This document shows, in pieces, positions 1 through 9,353 of a stretch of 21,960 bases of DNA. A program made the position numbers and the translations under genes. Each line of letters begins with the position of its first letter. Positions within the stretch are counted from its first letter, which is position 1. A model generated the notes under the pieces. It did not search any database and was not told the DNA's origin. It saw nothing but the letters and a program-made list of their open reading frames with translations. Source of the stretch: Hirudo medicinalis (taxonomy: Eukaryota; Annelida; Clitellata; Hirudinida; Hirudinidae); NCBI GenBank assembly GCA_011800805.1, contig MPNW01001199.1:12730-34689 (forward strand). The letters are read 5' to 3'.

Positions 1-662
1 AAAAAATGCAATGGACCTAAGTCTTTGTTGCGTGATCAGTTGAGCAAAAGAGATAAAAATTTAAATTCGGTTAACGATCGTCTCTTGATTCCAGTTAAGG
101 TACTGGACTGACAAGAGAATAATAATTTGCTTAATCAGCCATAAACTTCAAAAACAACATTTTGAGCTGCTAAATAGAGCGAAGTTAAGTCTGCAGCACC
201 TGTGCGTCGTTAGAGAGCCTTAAAAGGCGCTAGATGTCGTGACATCAAACTTAATCTCTTAACAACGACAACAATGACGGACAGCCGACTGCGGGAAACG
301 AGGCAAGAAGATGGAGCTCGGAAAGTGGTCTATTTCGAGGAACATCGGGTTCGGACGTTACGATGCCAAAGGAGAAATTAATGTGTTGACAGACAGCCAG
401 TTCTCGAGGATAAATTCTTGAATCGGTAATAGAATGGAAGAAACAACTGCATGTGGAAGATAGTAATAAGGAAGGTAATACGCTTAAAGATGATATAGTT
501 GTTGTTATGCCATAGAAATATTAACACAGAAAGTTCATGGCAAGAAAATATTTCATTAAATGTAATAATTTAAAACCTGCCGGAAGTCTCACCTAGACGT
601 CCGAACGTAGAACGACCGAGTCCCGTTACAAGATCGACCGACAAGTGGACGCACGAGAGTTC
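1..662. other. 3' flank of the F-BAR/SH3 gene, no gene recognised
   Basis: This stretch lies beyond the stop codon of the minus-strand gene that ends at 663, so at least part of it should be its 3' untranslated region. I saw no AATAAA on the minus strand (TTTATT on plus). A short plus-strand open frame at 311-421 (36 residues) is the only coding-like patch, and I do not trust it. No RNA gene or repeat stands out. Confidence 0.4.
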
Positions 663-1603
663 TCATATGTACGACTCCCGAGATTCGCTGGCCAGTCGAA
701 ATGCTTTCGATGCCCCTCGGCCCTCCGCACAGAGACCGGCGTCTCTCTCGCGACTAGCCGAATAAATATCGGAAGGGGGAGAAGTCACGGCCTGACTGTT
801 TGGCCAATGGTACGAAGGGATGTTCTCATAATTCATATTATTGGCTGCTTGATGGATGTTATAGTTTTGTTGTTGGTAGCCGTTGCCATGTTCATCCCTG
901 TTCTGATGAAGTCCGAGATGATTGGCACGAATTTCGATGCCGGAGTCTGACATTTCCGATTGGCACAGGCCAGGCTCTAGCCCCAACACTGGATTCCTTC
1001 CGATCACCGGTTGTTTCTTGTGTGAGCGTGGGAGGGTAGAGAAGTCATAGTGATGTTTCAGGAGCTGTTGATAGTTCATCGGAGGTGGAGCAACAGGCAT
1101 GTCGCCACCTGCATTGGTCGGTCTTTTCCAGGGTCTCTGTCTGGAGCTCCTGGCAGACTTGACCGAGGTGGGAGTGGAATATTCTTCCATTTTAGCCGTG
1201 TTATTGACCTGACCATTGTTCGGAGGGATGTTCCAGAATGATCTTACAGAGTGGCCTTCTGGCAGGTGATTGTTGGCATCTTTACCGACTCTCCTTCCCA
1301 GAGTTGCCGATCCTACAATGAAGGATTCCTCGTTCACGCGGAGTAGGCTGGGCTTTTCAGAGGTATTTCGGTCTTCGGGCTGTTTCCAGTTCGTACCCAG
1401 GTTGGAAAAGGTGCCCTCTTTGGTGAATGGGCTTTTCGAAGTTTGAAAGTTCAATTTGCTCCTTAATTGGGATGTGTCTGCGTGCGTGAATTGCACACGG
1501 TGTGTTGCCGATAGATCATCTTCTTCATCGAAGCTACCGTTATTGTTGTTATTATTTTCATTGTAGTCTGCAGGAGTTACGGTATAACGATTTCTTCTGT
1601 CAG
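663..1603 (-). CDS. nwk: Exon 18: disordered C-terminal tail ending in a PDZ-type SYI
   Basis: One long terminal exon codes 312 residues plus the stop. It is low in hydrophobic segments and rich in Asn, Ser and Pro, with a run of six Asn, [19 protein letters not shown] and several Tyr in NY or QQ contexts. The last residues are ESRESYI, which fits a class I PDZ ligand (S/T-x-hydrophobic); FCHSD2 ends ITLV, also class I. The acceptor CACAG at 1604-1608 was chosen because it alone gives the phase 1 entry required by exon 17. Confidence 0.8.
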
Positions 1604-4135
1604 CTGTGGTTTTCAAATGATTACAAGTTATTCAATTCTATATCAAATTCAGCATAAATCCTCAATTTGAAAACAAATCGAACAAATCAATCAATTACAT
1701 GTTGGGGAAAACGTAAAATCAACAGACGTAGAGCAGACATAAATAGCTTAATAAATCTGTGCGAACAGAAACAACGAAAGACATTTCAACCTGATTTTAT
1801 TTGAGCTCCAGACGACAAATTGAAACTTGATTTCCAGGCTGTTTCCGTGAGACTCTTGTCATTGCCATTGGATGAGTTTTGCCGTTCCTGTAACAGATGA
1901 GAATACGTATAACACGGACTCGACGTTCCATGCAATGGTTCCGAGTCACCGACCTTGCTGGGAGTGACGACGAAAACCTCCTCCACGATCATCGATGGGA
2001 ATATACCCCTGCGACCCTTGACCTCGCCCTCCCACCATCCGTCGTCCACGTCACGTGACGTGAGGGTGACCTTGATGAGTTGGCCCTCAGAAAATGAAAG
2101 TTCTTCGTCGCAGGTCGCGTCGTAGCTGTAGAGTGCTCGTACCCAGAAGACATCTGAGTGCATATCGATTTCATTGTTTATTGCCGACATTCAATCTCCC
2201 ACTTAAAATTCCCATTCGCTTAAAATAGTTAATTTTCCAGCGCGGACTGCTTGCGAACGTATTATTTTAAGTCGTTACCTTTGTCGGCGAGTTTCACGAG
2301 ATTGACGGGTTTGGCTTCGGTCTCGAGTTCGTCGGCCGGTTCCACTTTTACCTCGGGGAAATTGGACTGTATCTTCACTTTCGCTGCATTTTCTTTGTGC
2401 TCTTCTTTCTTAGCGGGCGGAGGAGGGGCTGCGCGTAAAACGCCGATGCGATTGGTGTCCTCTGAAGCGCTTTCATCGAAAGGCTCTTCCTCCGCACGAG
2501 TCCGATCGGTCGATTCTTCCGAGGCCTGGATGCTGGTCGAAATGTAGTTTTGAGGGACGAGCCCTATGGCACCACTTTCGTTCTCAGCCTGGGAGGATGG
2601 TCAAATAAAGTTGATAAAGGTACTTAATTGTTAAATTAATTTTATTATTATAGTCATTATTAATTTAATTTTATTATTATAGTTATTATTAATTTAATTT
2701 TATTATTATGGTTATTATTAATTTTATTTTATTATTGTGGTTATTATTAATTTAATCTTATTATTATAGTTATTATTAATTTAATTTTATTATTAATTTA
2801 ACAATCAGTTGCAACACAAACCCAGAGCCATCCATCCCCACTTCCATCTCCTATCATCTTGAGCCTGTCGTCTGCTTTAAAGCTCAACTCATCTGTGTTG
2901 ACAGCCTGCAGAATTTTCTTAGTTGCATTAACATGATAATTATTATAAAAATATTATTATTTATTGTATTTTTTAAATCTTATAATATGTAATATTTTTG
3001 TAATTAACGTACCTCGTAGTCGTAGAGGGCCGAGCACCAGTACGGGTAGGCGGCTGGCTGGTCGTCGCTTACGGTCTGAAGACACGATCGTTATGACGTC
3101 GAATGATAATGTTGTTGAAAATAGTTTCAGATGTTTTATTATAAATACAACCTAAAGAATCGTGAATCATGAACAAAATGTAGCAAATTTTTAATCATTA
3201 AGACAACACGTCTTCAAAATCACTAGCCTTGACGGAGCAGGAGTCCTCCAAATGGTTGGAAGTTCTGTCCGCCAGAGAGACGGAAGAATCCTTGGGCACC
3301 GTCTGGTGGCCGGAGTCGAAGGAATCCGTGTCGTCATCCCGACCGGACATTCTCGCTTTCGCGTCGTTCGTCCAAGTCGTAACGTCGAGACCTCCGTCTT
3401 GAAGGACTTTCAGCCTTGCCATGGCTTTTTCCTTCCTTGTCTGGTAAAATAATATTTTGAGGTTATTCCGAAATATTTAATGAGCAATGTTTTCACGCTG
3501 TCAATAAGGCGTTCATTTCTTCAGAAGACGTGTTTTCGTGGCGTCGAAAATAATGTCGTCGCTTGTTATTGCTGTTGTCGCTCGTCACCTTGGATGCCTT
3601 TATGACTCTTTTGAGGTTGAAGTATGCTTCATAGTGTTTCATTCTATCCTCGACCTGCAGTCGATAAATTAATTATTAATATAATCAATTATAATAATAT
3701 ATCAATTATTTTAATTATATAATTATTTATTATTAATATATAAAAAGCATATGTATGTATTTTGTACGCACTTATGACAACAGACTTAATGCAAATGGTG
3801 GGCTTAAAGTCACCGGAATGCCAATGATAATATTGATCGATATTTCACTGAGATTAACTGTATTGACATCGTCGTCATCATCATCATCACTTATCAAGGA
3901 CAACTTACCCCCATGCTTTCCAGCTGTATCTTCTCCAGCTCTTCCTGGCATTTTTCTATGGCCTTCTCCTCCCTGGCAACGAGCATGCTGGAACTTCTGG
4001 CCTCTTTCTCCAGCTCGGGTTTTGTGAACGGGGTGACGACCACTTTCGACTTCTGCACAGTGACGGGGATTCAAGAAGTTGTCACAATAATATGATGTTG
4101 ATGGTGACGACGACGATATGATGATGAAGACGATG

Positions 4136-4168
<33 letters not shown>

Positions 4169-7100
4169 GTAATACTAGAAGAGGTGTTATAAAACATGAC
4201 CACCTTATCACCATAGTGTGGCACAAAAGAAACCTCGAGAGCCTCGGTGAAGCAGAGGTTGTCGACAAGGAAGCATCTGACATCGTACTCCTTTGACATC
4301 TGAGAACAATGGTAATAATGGACAATCTTCAATGGCGATGATAGCAGATAAGTAAACAGGTAAGACTGGCAATGTGTAATCATTTATTTTGCAACAATGC
4401 TTATAGAATTCATCATTCATTCCTTCATTCATCCATAAATGTCATTGATATATTTTCGATTTTGTCATCGTCACCACCAACCTTGTCGCACGATGTGTCG
4501 ATGTCATCGCAGCACTTGAGGGTGGCCTGACAGTTCCTCCTCTCCAGCTCCGAGGCATGTCGAAGGATCCTCCTCCAGTCTTCATAAATCTCTCCATCAA
4601 TCAGCTGGATTGGAGAACAACTCAATCAATGTCGTTTCAATCGACCGGTTGCATTAAGAGTCAATGAGATACGGCCAATCAGGTTGGAATACAGTGACAG
4701 AAATATGTAAACACAACTATGAAAAGCACATGCAAGAAGAGTATAAATAATTCATATCAAATAATAATATTGCATTTATAAAAAAATATAATCATAACAT
4801 CAAATCAGATATCTTAACAATAGTTAGATCCTAAATAAACTTATAGCAGACGATTTATACAAGCTAAATAAAATATATCGTAAAATTGGCTTAGAGAGGC
4901 ACCTGTATTAAGTCGAGGAGGTGTGAAGTCCTGTATTCGTTCAGGTGAGCGTTCGAAGAGGCAAGGTCGAGCAGGTAGTTGTTCCGAGCGGCATCGGACC
5001 TGGCCTCCAAAGAACCCACTTCTTCCGTCAACTGATAAACGAGAGGAAGCGTAAACGATCGCTTGCTGAACGACGCTCGAACCCATGTTTTGATTATTTA
5101 AAAAATAGATCCTGTTTTATTTCTTGGTCGTCAATGTGATTGGCATTATTTAGTGTGATTGACGTTTCATTGTGAAAGAACCTAATGTTGGCAATAACGA
5201 ATTTTATTCCTTAGAAGGAAAAAACCTGAGGAAGCTGACTCTGTATTTTCGACGGACTTTTCATTCTGAAATGGAAACCGTTTTAAAATGTCATCATGGG
5301 CCTCTTTTAGCATCCCTCGGAACACTTATGCTTCTAAGACCACTAGGATAGTAACCGAGCAAGCACTGAACACGTACATTTAACAAAATTGTTAACTGAT
5401 TCATTTGCCAAATGTTCCAGAAGAAGAAACGCGACGACGTTGTCGTGCGTGCTAATAGTGCGGGAAGCATCCACCGACCTTTCGGCGAAACTCCTGACCT
5501 TGAGTTGACCCTCCCTGGTCTTCTGGAACTTCTCCTTGTAAATTTTGTGCATCTTCTGGACGTCCTGCGAGGACTGCAACACCTCCTTTTGCAGGTCGGA
5601 CAGGTAATCAAACACCTGGATTATGAAAGCACTGTAATCACAGCAAACATTTACAAATCATTGCCTGCCAAGTTATTGAAGTCGTAACAACTATTAATTA
5701 GCTATCTATTATTGTTATTATTATTATAATAATATTATTATTATTTATTATAACAAACATAATAATATAATAATTTGTTATAATAAATTATATTATATTC
5801 ATTTATATTATTTGTTATATAATATAATATTATATTATTATGTCTATAATATTATTATCATATTATTATTATTAAAGTTATTACAACCATAATAACAATT
5901 ACCAGTTTGGCGACTTGTGTCCTGTGATTTCTCAGGTGCTTGCACACTTCGGACACCTCGGCGGCCTGAGAATCCGAACTTTGAACTCTCACCTTTCCGA
6001 TCTCTTCCACTCTCGAGAGGTAGTTTCTCCATGCATCTCTCAACAGGATGCTGTGCGAAGATGGTGATGGTAATGATGTCGAAAGCGGTGATGGTGATGA
6101 TTCCGAAAGTGGTGAGCACGGGTAAGAAGCAGTTGAGGGTTCACGAATTCGAGCTTTACGAACGAGCTTTAAGATGTTAACGAGTAAAAATGGATGAACA
6201 AATGAGGACACCTGTCTCCGGGGTTCTTGTGACTTTTGGAAAGAAGCGGCTGCGAGATCTTTGAAGAAAATTGTTGGCACAACTTCATCAGCGACTGTTT
6301 TCAGGAGAGCAGGTGAGATTTGAGAAGAATCGTTCATTTTATTGAATCAATTTGTGTCGTTGGTTATCTTGCACTTGCTTACACTATCAATGATTATTAA
6401 GGATGATATAACGATGTGCTTTTGTTTATTATTATTATTATTGTTATTATTATTGCTGAATTTATTATAGAAAGCACAACTTAAACGTTTAAGCCGTTTT
6501 ATTGACATGGAGATGAGACGTGCTTATCGAGATCTACTTAGCATCATAATGTGGCCGATCGAATGATCACGTAAACATTATTATCCTTCCTACCTGTCCA
6601 TATGCTTTTTCTATCACAGACTTTTGCTTCACGAACAGCCTGGTGTCAGCAAACATTTGGTCATGATTAGATAATTAAGATATTACAATGAGATAATAAT
6701 TAATATTCGCTGATTTCAATAGAAACAGGATGTTTATTCTAAATTGCTTTACTGTTCTCTGCATCCGAGAATGAAGAAGTCGACGTGTTTGCATAGAGAT
6801 GGACGGGGTCGTTTCGGCCGGGCGGTGCTTCGGCAACGGGGACGTTTCGAGGTGATCGGAGATCGAAGATTGATATTTGATTTTAAAAATGAGTGGCCAA
6901 TAATTAACTTTACAATCCCATAACCAACTGCAGAAGTCGACAAGTGTTTCGACCAATTAGGATAATGAGATGCGTAGACAGACAATCTTTATTTTTATTT
7001 TTTTTCCCTTCAAACAGACCTGAGATCCTCCAAAAGCTGAGCTTCATTTTGATACCTCTGCTGTAGACGGCCACATTGGTCGTTGTGGACGTATTTCAAC

Positions 7101-7363
7101 GAAAAGTTCTGAATAGAATCATTTGCATTTAGAACTTGTAAGCAAAGATCAAAGATGACCTCATCTAAGGTATCGTATTCCCGATCGTAATACGCCCCCT
7201 CATCAAATTAACCAATTTAAGCGTGACATCGCAAATTAGCCATTACCGTCCTGTTGACATCAGTTAACAGCCCGTTAAGATCTTCTTAATCTTAGAATCA
7301 ACAAAATGTGTTTCGATGAAAAGCTAATAAGGTTCACACCTTCTGCTTGACCGTGCCATGCAT
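663..7363 (-). CDS. nwk: Nervous wreck/FCHSD1/2-type F-BAR and double-SH3 adaptor, 18 exons
   Basis: Coding exons, 5' to 3' on minus: 7363-7340, 7108-7020, 6639-6594, 6294-6212, 6050-5903, 5615-5479, 5265-5226, 5031-4903, 4604-4482, 4299-4204, 4052-3909, 3654-3589, 3440-3228, 3075-3013, 2905-2822, 2588-2279, 2153-1791, 1603-663. They total 3,099 nt, or 1,032 residues, and every junction keeps phase. The F-BAR region covers roughly residues 1-270, with [11 protein letters not shown] near 27-38, [12 protein letters not shown] at 42-53 and [14 protein letters not shown] near 205-218, all matching FCHSD2 collinearly as I recall it. Two SH3 domains follow (about 458-513 and 600-658), then a polar tail with an Asn run, a PPP motif and a final SYI. 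Family members bend membranes and drive WASP/Arp2/3 actin assembly at endocytic sites and synapses. The first exon codes only eight residues (MHGTVKQK). Exons of 46 and 40 nt make the F-BAR part easy to miss. The border at 3228 is the weakest junction. Confidence 0.9.
1791..2153 (-). CDS. nwk: Exon 17: second SH3 domain
   Basis: The exon codes [19 protein letters not shown], then [18 protein letters not shown] and MIVEEV. This is the best match in the gene and nearly superimposes on the second SH3 of FCHSD2 (ALYDY, DELSF, G-W/F-WEGE, G-FPS, VEEL). I place the acceptor at 2153, after CACTCAG, because the frame is closed by TGA just upstream of the first ATG and because phase 1 then joins cleanly to exon 16. 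After the SH3 come about 60 Ser/Asn-rich residues, and the exon ends in phase 1 at CAG|GTTGAA. Confidence 0.9.
2279..2588 (-). CDS. nwk: Exon 16: end of the first SH3 and proline/acidic linker
   Basis: It begins with [16 protein letters not shown], the last strands of the first SH3, continuing in phase 0 from GWLW of the previous exon. The rest is an acidic and Lys-rich linker with [10 protein letters not shown] and ends in phase 1 at a GTAACG donor. The ALYDY, W and P-Y positions that make the peptide groove of an SH3 are all present across exons 14-16, so this domain should be able to bind ligand. Confidence 0.85.
2628..2816. repeat. AT-rich tandem array, about 31-bp unit, intronic
   Basis: Five to six imperfect copies of a unit containing TTTTATTATTATAGTTATTATT and AATTTAA-like spacers fill the intron between exons 15 and 16 of the nwk-type gene. 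Copies differ by single changes (tatAgt, tatGgt, tGtGgt). The array ends only a few bases before the exon 15 donor side. Confidence 0.75.
2822..4299 (-). CDS. nwk: Linker coiled region and start of the first SH3 domain (exons 10-15)
   Basis: Exons 10-12 (4299-4204, 4052-3909, 3654-3589) code a conserved post-F-BAR stretch. [12 protein letters not shown] aligns with the FCHSD2 segment after its F-BAR, and the following Glu/Lys-rich part is probably coiled coil. Exon 13 (3440-3228) codes an acidic Ser/Asp linker. Exons 14 and 15 (3075-3013, 2905-2822) code the start of the first SH3: ALYDYE, then [10 protein letters not shown] and GDGWLW. An intron interrupts the SH3 right after ALYDYE. The donor of exon 13 is either AAG|GC at 3228 or GAC|GT at 3210; both are phase 0. 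Confidence 0.82.
4119..4170. repeat. GAT/TAA microsatellite in an nwk intron
   Basis: A GATGATGAAGACGATGA stretch runs into about ten TAA triplets. It sits in the intron between exons 10 and 11. On the minus strand the ATT run gives a poly-Ile frame, which is not a gene. Confidence 0.85.
4482..7363 (-). CDS. nwk: F-BAR-encoding part of the nwk-type gene (exons 1-9)
   Basis: Nine exons code about residues 1-273, the dimerising membrane-binding F-BAR module. Exon 2 (7108-7020) carries [19 protein letters not shown], aligned with the first long helix of FCHSD2. Exon 4 (6294-6212) carries MKLCQQF. Exon 5 (6050-5903) carries [17 protein letters not shown]. Exon 6 (5615-5479) is helical with [20 protein letters not shown]. 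Exon 7 is only 40 nt; I chose its frame because phase 2 in and phase 0 out are the only values that join both neighbours. Exon 8 (5031-4903) has the best conserved block, [13 protein letters not shown]. Exon 9 (4604-4482) carries [20 protein letters not shown]. The charge pattern and spacing fit a complete domain. Confidence 0.87.
5700..5875. repeat. AT-only intron segment with a perfect 15-bp inverted repeat
   Basis: Nearly pure A/T sequence occupies most of the intron between exons 5 and 6. Inside it, 5743-5757 (ATTTATTATAACAAA) is the exact reverse complement of 5774-5788, with a 16-base loop. The rest is TTA/TAA low complexity. Confidence 0.8.
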
Positions 7364-7951
7364 TCTTGACTTGTTGGCTTCGGGGCAGTCCAAACTCGCC
7401 AAGTCCGTCTTGGGATTTTTAGGCGGCTATTATTGGAATCAGAAGTCAAATGTCACGCGCTACCAAAAATTGGATCACGAATTTAAGCCAACCTTCGACC
7501 GATGTTTACATGAGTTTACGAGCACCTGTATCCCTAAGTCTGAACGCGATTCTTTATAGTTTATAATTTTTTCATTATCTTGGGATTAAATGTTCAAAAA
7601 AATATTCATTTTGTTGGTCATTTTCCGACAAATTTTGGTGAGCGCTTTCGGATGTCATCCTGGAAAATTAGAAAGGATGCATAAAATTCTTCTTGGAGCC
7701 AAACGATGGCACGCCCCGCCTCTGACTGAAATAAAATCAAAAATTGTGCTTCAGAAAATCACGCCGTTATTAATTTTATAATAAATAACTAATTAAAGAT
7801 TCTAGCTCGTGTTTTCATCGCACGAGTAACTAGGAAGTACCGTAGGAAGCCTGAAAAGTATCACACAAACAGTGTCTGTGAGGCACGCCGGTTCGTCGTC
7901 GGCTGTTTGTTTGGGTTTCTCTGTCCGTTCGCCCGGAAAATCTGGCCCGAA
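7364..7951. promoter_or_regulatory. Divergent intergenic region, probable shared promoter
   Basis: The start codons of the nwk-type gene (minus, 7363) and the TLC-domain gene (plus, 7952) face away from each other across 588 bases, which must hold both 5' untranslated regions. The 180 bases before the plus-strand start are CpG-rich (7870-7950). I saw no clear TATA box. A 70-residue plus-strand open frame at 7347-7559 overlaps nwk exon 1 and looks like chance. Confidence 0.45.
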
Positions 7952-9316
7952 ATGTCGGTGGAAACGCTCGGTAATTACGACCATTTGCCCACCGTGCCGG
8001 TCGCTTACGGCCTGTCCATAATCGTGACGGCCGTGGTGTTCTTCACGGTCTTGAATTACAACGTGAAGCGGCTAACCTCGTCTGCTGACGATACCTGGAA
8101 GTGGAGGAATCTCTTCATATCCTGGATCCATGCACTCATCGTCGGAATCTGGGATCTTACGAGGTGAGCTTTTGGAGCGCTGAGATTTGGGACCATCATA
8201 TCGTTTTCCCGGTCCAAAAGCATGTTAATGTGATGATACTTATCTGCTTATCTGAATGTGATTTATTTGGGGATGAATCCTTCCAACTGCTTCCATATGT
8301 GATTCAGTTGCAGAGGAGAATTTGAAGTTTTAAGGTCTTGGTTTCTTCTAATGATTTGTTCGAGGAATCTGATCGATGCATTGAAGCACGATTTGTGTTT
8401 TATCCCCGTTAATATTTGCTAATACTTTTCAAGACGATTTGATATTTTATAAAATATTTTATAAATATTTTAATAAAATTAAAAGTTTAAGAGTAAATGT
8501 TTAAGTGATAAGTCGGTGGTTTAATTTCCAGTAACTTCGTTATCCAGTTAATACATTGACCAATTAAATTCAGTTAAATTGTTATCCAATTAATTAATTA
8601 CCTATAACATATAGATATACAATTAATCTGTCGATTTGAGTTAATTCGTTTAATATTTTATTTCCTCGAAGCTTCTACTACTACCCGGAGTTGACGTCCG
8701 ACCTGATCGCCTTCAACAACCTGTACATTTATTCCTTGGTTGCCTTCTCCACAGGTTACCGAACCAATCAGTCAGCAGTTGTTAATTTCAATCTTTCAAT
8801 CGATTGACGATCAATCGACGGCACAGTTGCTCTGCCGTTAAAGCACTCGATTGACGATCGCGGGTTAATCGATTATGTTCGATCGATTTCAATCACTCGA
8901 TCAACCCTCTGATCGGTTGACTCGACGATCAATCAATCAATGAATTAGTCATTAGAAAGATTTGTTTGCAAGTCCCAGGCTAAAAGGTCGTTCAGCGTGA
9001 CATTCTTGAGTCCTCCTCTAACTCAACATTTGAGACTCTTTTAAGATAATTTGTATTGATTGCAATTAATTAATTAATAACTTGAGAAATTAATCACAAT
9101 ATTAATTTTTGATTGATTTGTAATGATAAATAAATTAATTAATGGCATAATGATTTTAATTAATTACACTAGCAATTATTTGTTGATTAACAGTAATGAT
9201 TAATTAATCATTAATATAATAATGATGATGATGATGATAATAATAATAATAACAATAATATTAATGATAATGATAATAATAATATTATTAATAATGATAA
9301 TGCTATTAATGATGAT

Positions 9317-9353
<37 letters not shown>

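Noticed and set aside
311..421. 36-residue plus-strand small frame (MELGKWSISRNIGFGRYD...)
   Set aside because: It looks protein-like, but it is short and single, lies opposite the probable 3' end of the nwk gene and has no homologue that I recognise.
663..1241. Plus-strand open frames at 645-950, 800-1039 and 1050-1241
   Set aside because: They are antisense to nwk exon 18, which is supported by splice phase.
3772..4383. 203-residue minus-strand frame with poly-Ile and poly-Asp
   Set aside because: It reads through introns and microsatellites. Only 4204-4299 within it is a true exon in that frame.
7347..7559. 70-residue plus-strand frame overlapping nwk exon 1
   Set aside because: It overlaps the real start exon on the other strand and resembles no family; chance is the simpler reading.
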